The notes under the pieces are model-generated. The model made no database searches, was not told where the DNA came from, and saw only the letters and a list, made by a program, of their open reading frames with translations. Positions 8,375 to 16,597 of a stretch of 64,000 bases of DNA are shown here, piece after piece (positions within the stretch are counted from its first letter, which is position 1; every line of letters begins with the position of its first letter). Source of the stretch: Streptomyces halobius (GTDB lineage Bacteria; Actinomycetota; Actinomycetes; Streptomycetales; Streptomycetaceae); contig NZ_CP086322.1 of NCBI RefSeq assembly GCF_023277745.1, forward strand, positions 8,060,001 to 8,124,000, given 5' to 3'. The position numbers were made by a program, and so were the translations under genes.

Positions 8375-9664
8375 ATGGACAACGCACGGCCGCCGTGGGC
8401 GCGGCGCTGCCTCGGTCCGGTCTGGGCGCGGGGGCTGTCGCCCGCCGGTGAGGAACCGAAGAGCTGGGCGGGCACCCGGCTGCCCTGGCTCTCGACACTC
8501 GCGGTGACGGCCTTCGTCATGGCCGGCTCCCACTTCGCCGGACGAGGCCAGCTGGACCGCGTCCCGCTCGATTCCTTCGCGCGGGCCCTGCTGTTCATCG
8601 GCGCGGCCCTGCTGCTCTTCCGGCACCGCTACCCGCGGACCGTCGCCATCGGCACCGCCGCCTCCGCCGCCGTCTATTTCGCGGCCGGCTATCCGTACGG
8701 GCCGATTTTCCTCACCATCGCGCTCGGCACCTTCGCGGCGATCGTCGCCGGGTACCGCACGGTCGCCTGGTGTGCGATCGGCGGGCTGTGGGCCAGTCAT
8801 ATCCTCGTCGCCCACTGGCTCTACCGCTGGCTGCCGCCGTACAAGAGCGCCCCCTGGGGGCAGGAGCTGTTCATCCCCGCCCTGGTGGTGGCCGTGGTGG
8901 CCGTCTCGGAGCTGGCGCGGGTGCGTCGCGAGCAGCTCGCCAAGGTCCGCGCCGAACGGGCCGCCGCCGAACAGCGCAGGGCCGACGAGGAGCGGCTGCG
9001 GATCGCCCGTGAACTGCACGATGTCCTCGCGCACAGCATCTCCGTCATCAACGTCCAGGCGGGCGTGGGCCTGGCCCTGCTGGACAGCGACCCCGGGCAG
9101 GCGCGTACCGCGCTGACGACCATCAAGGCCGCGAGCAAGGAAGCGCTCGGCGAGGTCCGGCAGGTCCTCGACACACTGCGCACGCGCGGCGACGCCCCGC
9201 GCTCCCCGGCCCCCGGCCTGGAACGGCTGACCGAACTCACCGAGCAGGCCGGGGGAGCGGGCCTCGCGGTGGAGGTCGCCACCAAGGGCGCCCACACCAC
9301 CCTGCCGCCCGGCGCCGACCTCGCCGCCTTCCGGATCGTCCAGGAAGCGCTCACCAACATCGTCCGGCACTCCGGCTCGCGCACCGCACGCGTCCTTCTG
9401 CGCTACACGCCCGCGGAGCTGGAGATCCGGATCGACGACGACGGGCCGTCGACCTCTGACACGGGGGAGCTGACCGGCGGCGGCAACGGACTGGTGGGGA
9501 TGCGGGAGCGGGCCGCCGCGCTCGGGGGCACCGTCGAGGCGGGCCCGCGCGAGGACGGCGGCTTCCGGGTCCTGGGGCGTATCCCGCTGGCCGGGGCGGA
9601 GGACAACGGACGGGCCGCCGGTGCCGGTACGGTGACCCCGGCCGCCACCGAGGAGGAGTCGTGA
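8375..9664 (+). CDS. Sensor histidine kinase, NarL/DesK-type (HisKA_3)
   Basis: This 429-residue membrane kinase has about five hydrophobic segments (residues 38-180), a short coiled linker rich in Arg/Glu/Ala, then the HisKA_3 phosphoacceptor site RIARELHDVLAHS with His215. An HATPase domain follows with the N-box FRIVQEALTNIVRHS and the G-box GNGLVGMRERA. The ATG at 8375 is only a few bases after a possible -10 region, so the mRNA may be leaderless. It overlaps its response regulator by 4 bases and certainly forms a pair with it. The signal is unknown. Confidence 0.93.
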   Translation: MDNARPPWARRCLGPVWARGLSPAGEEPKSWAGTRLPWLSTLAVTAFVMAGSHFAGRGQLDRVPLDSFARALLFIGAALLLFRHRYPRTVAIGTAASAAVYFAAGYPYGPIFLTIALGTFAAIVAGYRTVAWCAIGGLWASHILVAHWLYRWLPPYKSAPWGQELFIPALVVAVVAVSELARVRREQLAKVRAERAAAEQRRADEERLRIARELHDVLAHSISVINVQAGVGLALLDSDPGQARTALTTIKAASKEALGEVRQVLDTLRTRGDAPRSPAPGLERLTELTEQAGGAGLAVEVATKGAHTTLPPGADLAAFRIVQEALTNIVRHSGSRTARVLLRYTPAELEIRIDDDGPSTSDTGELTGGGNGLVGMRERAAALGGTVEAGPREDGGFRVLGRIPLAGAEDNGRAAGAGTVTPAATEEES

Positions 9665-10326
9665 TCCAAGTACTGCTCGCCGACGACCAGCTGCTGGTCC
9701 GGGCCGGGTTCAAGGTGCTGCTGGACGCTCAGCCCGACATCGAGGTGGTCGGCGAGGCAGCCGACGGGCAGGAGGCGCTGGCCGCGGTCCGTGCGCACCG
9801 TCCGGACGTCGTCCTGATGGACATCCGGATGCCGGTGATGGACGGTCTGGTCGCCACCCGACGGATCACCGAGGACCCGCGGCTGTCCGGCGTCAAGGTC
9901 GTCATGCTGACCACCTTCGAACTGGACGAGTATGTCTTCGAGGCGATCCGTTCCGGCGCCTCGGGGTTCCTCGTCAAGGACACCGAACCGGAGGAGCTGC
10001 TGCGGGCCGTGCGTGCGGTCGTCGGCGGCGACGCGCTGCTGTCGCCCGGTGTCACCCGTCGGCTGATCGCGGAGTTCGCGGCCCGCTCGAAGGAACCGGC
10101 CGCGGCCGACGCGCTGTCCGAACTGACCGAGCGGGAGCGCGAGGTGATGGCGCTGGTCGGCATCGGGCTCTCCAACGAGGAGATCGCCCGCCGGCTGGTC
10201 GTCAGCCCGCTGACCGCCAAGACGCATGTCAGCCGGACGATGGTGAAACTGGGCGCCCGCGACCGCGCGCAACTGGTCGTGCTGGCCTACGAGTCGGGGT
10301 TGGTACGGCCGGGCTGGCTGGGCTGA
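9661..10326 (+). CDS. LuxR-family response regulator
   Basis: This is a 221-residue NarL-type regulator. The receiver domain has the acidic pair D8/D9, the phosphoacceptor D54 (VLMDIRMP) and the conserved Lys106 (GFLVKD). A LuxR helix-turn-helix lies at about residues 155-215 (LTEREREVMALVGIGLSNEEIA). The GTG start overlaps the kinase stop (GTGA) and is preceded by GAGGAG. Phosphorylation by the upstream kinase should activate DNA binding. Targets are not identifiable. Its 3' end overlaps the convergent small membrane gene by 40 bases. Confidence 0.95.
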   Translation: MIQVLLADDQLLVRAGFKVLLDAQPDIEVVGEAADGQEALAAVRAHRPDVVLMDIRMPVMDGLVATRRITEDPRLSGVKVVMLTTFELDEYVFEAIRSGASGFLVKDTEPEELLRAVRAVVGGDALLSPGVTRRLIAEFAARSKEPAAADALSELTEREREVMALVGIGLSNEEIARRLVVSPLTAKTHVSRTMVKLGARDRAQLVVLAYESGLVRPGWLG

Positions 10327-10577
10327 CGCCCCGGCAGGCCCGGCCGGCGATGCCGCCGCAGCACCCACCACACCCGGACGACGAACACCGCCAGCCCGAG
10401 GCAGCCGCTCGCCGTCAGCCAGGGGCCTTCCCAGGCCGCCCGCGGCAACTCCGCCCACAGCACCGGGCTGCCCAGACCGAGGAACACGATGACGCCCATG
10501 AACACGGCGCTGACCAGAGCGAACACGATCTCGATCGTGATGGCGTCCCGCTCGTCCTGAGTACGTGTGGGTGACAT
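10287..10577 (-). CDS. Small two-TM membrane protein
   Basis: This 96-residue protein starts MSPTRTQDERDAITIE and has two hydrophobic segments (about 15-36 and 52-72), then a basic Pro/Arg-rich tail. The N-terminal region before the first helix is a common pattern in small Streptomyces membrane proteins. There is no functional motif. It overlaps the end of the response-regulator gene on the opposite strand by 40 bases. No clear ribosome site is visible, so the exact start is uncertain. Confidence 0.6.
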   Translation of the reverse strand: MSPTRTQDERDAITIEIVFALVSAVFMGVIVFLGLGSPVLWAELPRAAWEGPWLTASGCLGLAVFVVRVWWVLRRHRRPGLPGRQPSQPGRTNPDS

Positions 10578-10616
10578 GGGGCGATTCTGCCAGCTGTCGC
10601 CCGGTTGCTGGGAGGA

Positions 10617-10665
10617 GGCTCCGTCGCACTGCCGACGCCAACGGCATCGGCAGTGCGACGGAGCC
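10617..10665. terminator. 23-bp hairpin
   Basis: Bases 10617-10639 pair with 10643-10665 at 22 of 23 positions around a 3-base loop. The hairpin lies 121 bases beyond the stop of the DinB-like gene (minus strand) and 40 bases upstream of the small membrane gene. It is probably the terminator separating the two transcripts. Confidence 0.7.
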
Positions 10666-10785
10666 GCCCGGGGCATCGCGGGCGGGACTCGTCCCCGCCT
10701 CGTCCGCACCCGCCCGCGAGCTTCCCCGCCCGCAGCCCGGTCCGCAGCCCCGTCCGCCACCGCGGCTCCGGTGCTCAGCCGGTAC

Positions 10786-11556
10786 TCAGATCCCTGATCG
10801 CTCCCGCCACAGCTCAACCAGCGTGTCATCGCCGCTGATCTTCACTCCGTCCCAGGGCAGGCGGTTCCACAGCGCGAGATACACGTCCTCGGCCGGGCCT
10901 TCCATCGTGCAGTCCGCCGTTGCTCCGGGCTCCGGCAGGTCGGTGCCGGCCGCTGGACCGGCCGTACGGACGGTGCGCGGCGGTGCGTCGGAGAGATACA
11001 CGGTCCAGTCCGCGCCGGGCGTATCCGTCGCGCGCAGCCGTAGAGTCCGAGGCTGGTCCGTACGGACGCGACTCTTGTTCCGGGCGTGGAAGCCCGTCAG
11101 GAGTTCGTCGATTCCGTCGGCGGCGAATGCGGACGGCAGGGGCGTGAGCGAGGCGCCGGCGGCCTGCTGTGCGTCCACGCGGTGCACCGACGCCTCATGG
11201 GCCTGGCGGCGCGCCCAGAAAGCCAGCGGGGAGGGCGCGGGGAGGAACGCCCAGGCGGTGAGGTCCTGCGGGGCGGTGTGCAGCGCCACCACGAGGCGGT
11301 GGTGGCCGTCCCGGAACCAGGGCACCAGCTCCTCGTCGGTCAGCTCCGGAGCGTCCGGGAACCGGCGGGGCTGCTCGACTCCCTCGATCACAATCTCCGT
11401 CGCCCAGCGGTGGACTCGCCCTATGTGGGTGACGAGGTCCCGCATCTGCCATTCCGGGCAGGCCGGAATCCGGGCATCGGGCCCGGCTTCTTCCGCGGCG
11501 TTGGCGAGCAACGCCCCGTCCAGTCGCAGCGTTTCGACGAACTCAGTGATCTCCAT
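10786..11556 (-). CDS. Maleylpyruvate isomerase/DinB family, mycothiol-type
   Basis: This 256-residue protein is of the TIGR03083-like family found in mycothiol-producing actinobacteria. The N-terminal four-helix DinB fold is marked by CPEWQMRDLVTHIGRVHRW, whose His is a metal ligand, and by RRQAHEASVHRVDAQ, which carries further metal histidines. The C-terminal part has the SCP2-like MDMPI_C look (VYLALWNRLPWDGVKISGD). Members are metal-dependent mycothiol S-transferases or isomerases. The substrate here is unknown. It is a single gene. Confidence 0.85.
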   Translation of the reverse strand: MEITEFVETLRLDGALLANAAEEAGPDARIPACPEWQMRDLVTHIGRVHRWATEIVIEGVEQPRRFPDAPELTDEELVPWFRDGHHRLVVALHTAPQDLTAWAFLPAPSPLAFWARRQAHEASVHRVDAQQAAGASLTPLPSAFAADGIDELLTGFHARNKSRVRTDQPRTLRLRATDTPGADWTVYLSDAPPRTVRTAGPAAGTDLPEPGATADCTMEGPAEDVYLALWNRLPWDGVKISGDDTLVELWRERSGI

Positions 11557-11728
11557 GCCTTGAGTGTGCCAGCCGCCACCGACAACGGCCCGAAGCGGGC
11601 CCGTGCGGCCGCCCCGGCGCCGGTCATGCGCCTTGACGGCGGGGACGCGGGCGCCCCCTCCGGCGAGGACGACGCCGTCCGCGACGGAGCATGCGGTGAG
11701 CGCGAGGCGCGGCCGGACGAGTGCGGGT

Positions 11729-11796
11729 CAGGGGGAATGCCGCACACAGGGGGAATGCCGTACATGGGGGATTCCGTATATGGGGTGCGTATCCGG
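11729..11796. repeat. Short tandem repeat, 16-18 bp units
   Basis: Units start at 11729, 11747, 11765 and 11781. The first two are 18 bp and nearly identical (CAGGGGGAATGCCGCACA and the same with GTACA). The last two are 16-bp degenerate versions. They sit between the DinB-like gene and the IS110 element. Confidence 0.7.
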
Positions 11797-11854
11797 TGGT
11801 GGACGGCCCGACGGGTGGTGACGGCCCCGAAAGACATCTCACGTGCCTAACAAG

Positions 11855-13093
11855 TCAAGCCGCGACGGCCAGGTCCGCTGGGAAGGAGGTGAACGCGTGA
11901 TGCTCGTCAAAGAGCTGCCGGGTCTGCAGGCAGTGGTGGAGCTGGCCGAGCAGCCGGTTGAACAGATGCCGCTGGGCCTGGGCATGCCAGTCTCCCGCCG
12001 CACGTCGGCGGCGGTAGTGCGCGTCGGCGCCGGGCGAACTCCGCAGCGCGGAGAAGGCCCACAGGAATCCCGCCGTGATCAGGCGGTCGTTCTTGATGTG
12101 CCGCCGTCCGACGAACTTCTTCTTGCCCGAGGCTCGGGTGATGGGGGCTGATCCGGCGTATGCCTTCAAGGCGCGGGCGTCGGTGAAGCGGTCGCGGTCG
12201 TCTCCGGTCTCGGCGAGCACCCGGGCGCCGAGTTGGACGCCGAGGCCGGGGAAGCTGAGCAGCACGTCAGCGTCCGGGTGCTGGAGAAAAGACTCCTCCA
12301 CCGCCTCGGCCAACTCGTCCGTAGCCCGGCAAGCGGCGTCCAGCTGGACGACGAGGGCGGCGAGTTGGTGTCCCATCGCGTCTTCGACGGCCTGTGGCTG
12401 GCGGGCGTAGTCGCCGCGGAATATCTCCCGCAGGCGCCGTGCCTCGGCCTCGATACCCCGGCTGCGGCCCGCGCGGCGGAGTGCGGCCTGCAGCTGCGCG
12501 ATCGACAGCTTCGCCGCGCGGGCCGGGGTCGGGGCCGCGGTCAGGACGGCGCGGGCTTCTGGGCGGGCGAGGCCGTACTGCTTGCCCATGAAGGCGTCCA
12601 GGGCAGCCGGGAAGTAGGTCCGCAGCAGCGAGCGGACCTGGTTGACCAGCTGCTGGCGGTTCCAGACGGCGTCCTGCTGAGCGCGGGCGAGCACGGTGAT
12701 CGCGCGGGCCAGGTCGCTGTCAGCGGGCAGCGGCCGGTGGGCGTCCATGTCCGTGCGCAGGATGTTCGCCAGGATCAGGGCGTCGCCGGGGTCGGACTTC
12801 TTGCGCGAGACGCTGTGCCTGTCGCGGTAGCGGGTGGCGGACAGCGGGTTGACCGCGTAGATCCGGCGGGTTCCGGTGCGCAGGGTGGCCACGAGCAGGC
12901 CATGGCTGGTCTCGATGGCCACCGGTATCGGGTCCTCGGGGGTGTCGCCGTACTCGGCGAGCAGTTCCAGCAGCATCCGGTAGCCGGCGGCGTCGTCGGT
13001 GATCCGCCGCTTGGCGAGCTGTGTGCCGGCCTCGTCGACCAGGGTGACGTCATGGTGTCGTTCGGCCCAGTCGATCCCGCAGTACACGTTCAA
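11855..13093 (-). CDS. IS110-family transposase (DEDD recombinase)
   Basis: This is a full-length 412-residue transposase. The N-terminal RuvC-like DEDD_Tnp_IS110 domain has candidate acidic residues D8 (CGIDWAE), E61 (AIETSHG), D101 and D104 (KSDPGDA). The middle is a coiled-coil. The C-terminal Transposase_20 domain includes FPGLGVQLGARVLAETGD and YAGSAPITRASGKKK with a candidate catalytic serine. The start is TTG, with AAGGAG 7 bases upstream. No frameshift or truncation is seen, so the element may be active. In this family a non-coding RNA from the element pairs with target and donor DNA. Confidence 0.93.
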   Translation of the reverse strand: MNVYCGIDWAERHHDVTLVDEAGTQLAKRRITDDAAGYRMLLELLAEYGDTPEDPIPVAIETSHGLLVATLRTGTRRIYAVNPLSATRYRDRHSVSRKKSDPGDALILANILRTDMDAHRPLPADSDLARAITVLARAQQDAVWNRQQLVNQVRSLLRTYFPAALDAFMGKQYGLARPEARAVLTAAPTPARAAKLSIAQLQAALRRAGRSRGIEAEARRLREIFRGDYARQPQAVEDAMGHQLAALVVQLDAACRATDELAEAVEESFLQHPDADVLLSFPGLGVQLGARVLAETGDDRDRFTDARALKAYAGSAPITRASGKKKFVGRRHIKNDRLITAGFLWAFSALRSSPGADAHYRRRRAAGDWHAQAQRHLFNRLLGQLHHCLQTRQLFDEHHAFTSFPADLAVAA

Positions 13094-13480
13094 TCTCTGC
13101 TCCTTGCCCTATGCGTTTGTGCAGGTGACAAGCCTGTGTGGGCCACGCGGCGACCTAATTCCAGGACTCGCGGGTCCGCCATCTCACCAGCCGTTCGTGA
13201 CGCCAGCGCCTCGCAGGGGCCCCGATCTCGGACAGAGCTCGAAGGCTCGGGACAACAAGGAGAGGTCACCCTGCGACGGGCTCGCACCACGAAGATCAAT
13301 GTTCGGCACGGGTGGATGAGTTCCGCAGCGGCCCGAAGACGCCGGGCGCCACCGGTCTTTCGTGAGGCCTCGACGGGCCCGGACCACACAGGAGTCTGCC
13401 CGGCGCCCACGCGGCCGCTACGGATCCCCACCACTTCGACAGTCCAGCAGCCCCGTTCGGGCTGGTCTGGAACCACCTAC
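13094..13480 (-). ncRNA. Candidate bridge-RNA region of the IS110 element
   Basis: The stretch upstream of the transposase has no coding bias on either strand. It is where IS110-group elements encode their bridge RNA. I did not fold it and cannot name the loops. The call rests on position and family knowledge only, and the boundaries are not determined. Confidence 0.35.
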
Positions 13481-13496
13481 TCACGAATTAGGACCT

Positions 13497-13537
13497 CCCC
13501 ATTTTATTTAACATCGGTACAAAGTCAGAATAGAGAC
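13497..13537 (+). promoter_or_regulatory. AT-rich promoter/operator region of ROK gene
   Basis: A strikingly AT-rich run in this GC-rich genome (CCATTTTATTTAACATCGG followed by TACAAAG and AGAATAG) lies directly before the GTG start of the ROK regulator. It is a likely promoter and may include the autoregulatory operator. Confidence 0.5.
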
Positions 13538-14758
13538 GTGACCCAGACTCGGACAACCAGGCTGGAGCGGGGCCGTGGCGCCCTCGGACCCGCACTGGAG
13601 CTCGTACACACCGGACGCGCGCCCACCCGCGCCGTCCTCACCTCGGAACTCGGCGTGACCCGCGCGACCGCCGGGGCGGTGGCCGCCGAGCTCGAAGCGC
13701 TCGGACTGATCACCGTCGACTCCCGGCCGACCGCCTCCGCCGGCTCCCAAGGGCGCCCCTCCCACCGGCTGTTCGTCGACGAGAACGGCCCCGTCGTGCT
13801 CGCCGCACAGATCCACGCAGACGGGTTCCGCGTCGCCCTGGTCGGCCTCGGCGGCCGCATCGCGGCGACCGCGACCGGCCGCGGCACCATCTCCGCCGAC
13901 CCGGCGCACGTCCTCGCCGACGCCGTCGCCGCCGGCTCGGCCCTGCTGCGCCAGACCGGCCGGCGCTGCCTCGGCGCCGGCCTCGCGGTACCCTCCGCCG
14001 TCGCCGAACCGGACGGCGAGGCCCTCAACCCGCTGCACCTCGCCTGGCCTTCGGGCGCCCCGGTACGCGCGATCTTCCAGGAGGCACTCGCCGAGGCCGG
14101 GATCCCCGGGGTGACCGGGACGATCGGCTTCACCGGCAACGATGTCAACCTCATGGCGCTCGCCGAACACCGGCACGGCGCCGGCCGGGGCGCCCGCGAC
14201 CTGCTGTGTGTGGCTTCCGGTCACCGCGGCGTCGGCGGGGCGCTGGTGCTCGACGGCCGCTTGCACAGCGGCAGTTCGGGCCTGGCCCTGGAGGTCGGCC
14301 ATCTCGCGGTCAACCCCGAGGGCGCGCCCTGCCACTGCGGCAGCCGCGGCTGCCTGGACGTCGAGGCGGACCCGCTCGCCTTCCTCGGCGCCGCGGGGCG
14401 GGAACCGGGCCCCGAGGTCTCACTGCTCCAGCAGGCCGCCGACCTGCTCCGGAACGAGTACGCCGACCCGGGGGTACGCGCCGCCGCCGACCTCCTCATC
14501 GACCGGCTCGGGCTCGGCATCGCGGGTCTCGTCAACATCCTCAACCCTGACCGCATCATCCTCGGCGGCCTGCACCGCGCCCTCCTGGAGGCCGACCCGG
14601 AGCGGCTGCGGGCGGTGGTCGCGGAGCGCAGCCTGTGGGGGCGCAGCGGTGGGGTGCCGATCCTGCCGTGCAGCCTCGACCACAACAGCCTGGTCGGCGC
14701 TGCGGAGCTGGCCTGGCAGCCGGTGCTGGACGATCCGCTTCTCGTCGTCGAGCGGTAG
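13538..14758 (+). CDS. ROK-family transcriptional regulator
   Basis: This 406-residue protein has an N-terminal winged helix (about residues 15-65) and a ROK sugar-kinase-like domain. The family zinc site is complete: His in EVGHLAVNPEG plus three cysteines in CHCGSRGCLD. The kinase-type phosphate motif is degenerate, as in NagC/XylR-type repressors. The GTG start was chosen because the helix-turn-helix begins shortly after it and the AT-rich promoter ends there, although the frame stays open much further upstream through the IS110 region. It probably controls a sugar operon located elsewhere. Confidence 0.88.
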   Translation: MTQTRTTRLERGRGALGPALELVHTGRAPTRAVLTSELGVTRATAGAVAAELEALGLITVDSRPTASAGSQGRPSHRLFVDENGPVVLAAQIHADGFRVALVGLGGRIAATATGRGTISADPAHVLADAVAAGSALLRQTGRRCLGAGLAVPSAVAEPDGEALNPLHLAWPSGAPVRAIFQEALAEAGIPGVTGTIGFTGNDVNLMALAEHRHGAGRGARDLLCVASGHRGVGGALVLDGRLHSGSSGLALEVGHLAVNPEGAPCHCGSRGCLDVEADPLAFLGAAGREPGPEVSLLQQAADLLRNEYADPGVRAAADLLIDRLGLGIAGLVNILNPDRIILGGLHRALLEADPERLRAVVAERSLWGRSGGVPILPCSLDHNSLVGAAELAWQPVLDDPLLVVER

Positions 14759-14950
14759 GCGAAGGTAGGCGGAGGTGGGCGAGGGCGGTGGGCGGCAGGC
14801 GGTGGATGTGCGGTAGGTGGTGGATGAGTGCTGGTGCGCGGGCCGGGCCGCCGCCGGTGACGGGGGAGCGGCGCACGAAGGCACAACCGGGCGTCCATCG
14901 GCAACCGGGCGTCTGCCGCCAACGGACGTCCACCGGCAACCAGCGGCCAT
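14759..14950. repeat. G-rich and 18-bp degenerate repeats
   Basis: After the ROK stop there is a G-rich run of GGTAGGCGGAGGTGGGC-like units (14757-14830), then about four 17-18 bp units related to GGCAACCGGGCGTCCATC (14882-14950). No gene is visible in the stretch. Confidence 0.5.
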
Positions 14951-14979
14951 ACGGCACGGCCACGGCCTAGGCTGCGCCC

Positions 14980-15363
14980 ATGATTCCCGACGCGATCGCC
15001 CGCAGCCCGTACGTCAGCCTGGTCACCTACCGTAGGAACGGCACCCCGGTGGCCACCCCCGTATGGGCGGTGGCCGAAGAGGACGAGCTGTTGGTGTGGA
15101 CGCGGGACGACAGCTGGAAGGTGAAGCGGCTGCGCAGCGACACGCGGGTGACAGTCACCCCGTGCGATGTGCGCGGCCGGATCGCAGAGGGCGCGCGGAC
15201 CGTCGAGGGCACCGCCCGGTTCCTGGAGGGCGCCGCCGGGCTCGGCCGCGTCCGTAAGGCGATGGCCGGCAAATACGGGCTGCGGTTCCGGCTGATGGAC
15301 ACGGGAGGCGCGCTGCTGCGCCGGGGGCGGCGGCCGCATGTGGGGATCTCCGTGACTTTGTGA
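14980..15363 (+). CDS. PPOX-class F420/FMN-dependent oxidoreductase
   Basis: This 127-residue split-barrel protein resembles the TIGR03666/Rv2061-like PPOX family. It opens with the barrel strands SPYVSLVTYRRNGTPVATPVW, followed by DDSWKVKRLRSDTRVTV, then a strand that ends VGISVTL. Family members bind F420 or FMN and reduce small molecules. A role in F420-linked redox is an inference. The stop codon coincides with the first unit of a 16-bp tandem repeat array. Confidence 0.85.
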   Translation: MIPDAIARSPYVSLVTYRRNGTPVATPVWAVAEEDELLVWTRDDSWKVKRLRSDTRVTVTPCDVRGRIAEGARTVEGTARFLEGAAGLGRVRKAMAGKYGLRFRLMDTGGALLRRGRRPHVGISVTL

Positions 15364-15484
15364 CCGGGGCGTTTTGCGACCGGAGCGCCTTGCGGTCGTG
15401 GCGCCTTGTGACCGGATTGCCTTGCGGTAGTGGCGCCTTGTGGCCGGATCGCCTTGTAACCGGGCGTGCTGTGACCGGCCGTCA
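15361..15484. repeat. Eight-copy 16-bp tandem repeat
   Basis: The array begins on the TGA stop of the preceding gene. Units are TGACCGGGGCGTTTTG, CGACCGGAGCGCCTTG, CGGTCGTGGCGCCTTG, TGACCGGATTGCCTTG, CGGTAGTGGCGCCTTG, TGGCCGGATCGCCTTG and then two more divergent copies. The period is kept at 16, with one 15. Confidence 0.85.
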
Positions 15485-15611
15485 TCCGGGGCACCCCGCC
15501 ACTCTGCGCGCACGCTGTCACCCTGCGCACGTCGTCACCTCGTGCACGCCGCCACCGGGCGGCAACGGGGGCCCAGGCGGCGCAGAAGGTGCGGCATACC
15601 GGGGCCTCCGT

Positions 15612-16283
15612 TCACAGCACGGTCAGGTCCGGCGAACGGTTGAGGTGCCCGAGGATCACCCGGCCTGGTGGGATGCCCAACTCCCCGCAGAGCAGGTCGA
15701 GGACGTCCAGGGCCCCGGTGCCCAGCTCCAGGTGGACGCCGATGACGGCGCCGGTGGCATGGTGCGCCTCGGCGGCCGCGGCCATGGTGTGCCGGGCATG
15801 CCCGTCCAGGCCGTGGAAACCCCCGGCGACCTTGATCATCCCAGCCCGGGGCCCGCCGCTGCCGCCGATCCCCTCGGTCAGCTCGGCCACGAACAGCCCG
15901 GCAAGATCCGCGTGGACCCGCTCCAGCACCTCGGGAGCGTAGTGCGCGGCCTGGTGCAGGCCGGTAGCGGCGACGATCCCTATCCCGGACTCCCGTGCCA
16001 GCCGGGGCAGTTCGGCGATGCCGCGGCCCATGCCGTAGGGCGTCCACTGGACCACCGCCGCGCCGCCGGCCGCGCGGAACGCGGCCAGCTCGGCGGCCGC
16101 GGGCCCGGCCTCGTCGAGCTCCTGGCCCGGGAGTTGGGGGCTGCGGAGGAACAGATGGTCGTGTGCGTCGCAGATGCCGAGGTCGGCGGGGGCGATATCG
16201 CCGAGGACGGTACGGATGGCGGGGCCGGTGGGATGGGTGGCGGGGCCGGATGTTCCGATGGCGGGTCGTGGCGCGCGCACCAT
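15612..16283 (-). pseudogene. Phosphotriesterase-family hydrolase, C-terminally truncated
   Basis: The 223-residue frame matches the amidohydrolase/phosphotriesterase family. It has the HxH metal pair in ICDAHDHLFL, the bridging lysine in AGMIKVAGGF, a histidine in GVHLELG and a histidine in GHLNRSPD. It then stops four residues later. Intact members run about 80-100 residues more and supply the final metal aspartate, which is missing here. The gene is therefore probably non-functional. The start codon has no good ribosome site and overlaps the end of the upstream HNH remnant. Confidence 0.7.
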
Positions 16284-16597
16284 CGGGGGTGAGGCGGTAC
16301 GCCTGCCCGTCCGCGTACCGCACCTCCACCCCGTCCGGGAGCTGCGGGCGGCGCACCTTCCACCCGGCCTCGTACGACTCCCGCGGATTGTCCTCGAACC
16401 AGCCGCACGGCTCGCAGGCCAACAACAGGTTGTGCGCCTGGTTGATCCAGGGCTCCCGCGCCCCGCCCATGCCCCGGTCGACGCGGTGGTGGATCGTCAG
16501 CCGGTGCAGGGGAGCCACAGCGCACACAGCGCTCGCCGTCGCGCTGGTAGACGAGGTCCTTCACCGTGTCGGTGGGGCCGGTGCGTCGTCGGGCCAC
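16284..16597 (-). pseudogene. HNH endonuclease, frameshifted
   Basis: The N-terminal part reads MARRRTGPTDTVKDLVYQRD then GERCVRCG. The frame changes near 16512-16518, and the rest of the HNH domain continues in another frame: APLHRLTIHHRVDRGMGG, then NLLLACEPC. Together they make one phage-type HNH nuclease with paired zinc cysteines and the HH catalytic pair. A 2-base deletion (or equivalent) explains the break. The second frame then runs on without a natural stop into the phosphotriesterase gene. Confidence 0.75.

Larger units (their letters stand above)
11838..13480 (-). mobile_element. IS110-family insertion sequence (limits approximate)
   Basis: An intact IS110-type recombinase gene is flanked by a very short 3' side and a long non-coding 5' side, the layout of IS110-group elements, which lack long terminal inverted repeats. 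Exact ends cannot be fixed from one copy. CATCTCAC occurs just beyond the 3' end (11834-11841) and again upstream (13190-13197), and CTCACG recurs near 13481, so either could be the core. The outer limit given is therefore provisional. Confidence 0.6.

Noticed and set aside
7127..9370. 747-residue minus-strand frame over the flavoprotein and histidine kinase
   Set aside because: It is a shadow of two well-supported plus-strand genes.
12233..13537. Upstream extension of the ROK frame through the IS110 element
   Set aside because: It runs antisense to the transposase. The ROK helix-turn-helix begins after the GTG at 13538.
15361..15484. CRISPR array
   Set aside because: Units are contiguous and degenerate, with no unique spacers and no cas genes nearby.
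15535..16527. Single 330-residue protein on the minus strand
   Set aside because: Only its first third is HNH-like. The remainder is Arg/His/Pro-rich read-through antiphase to the phosphotriesterase gene.
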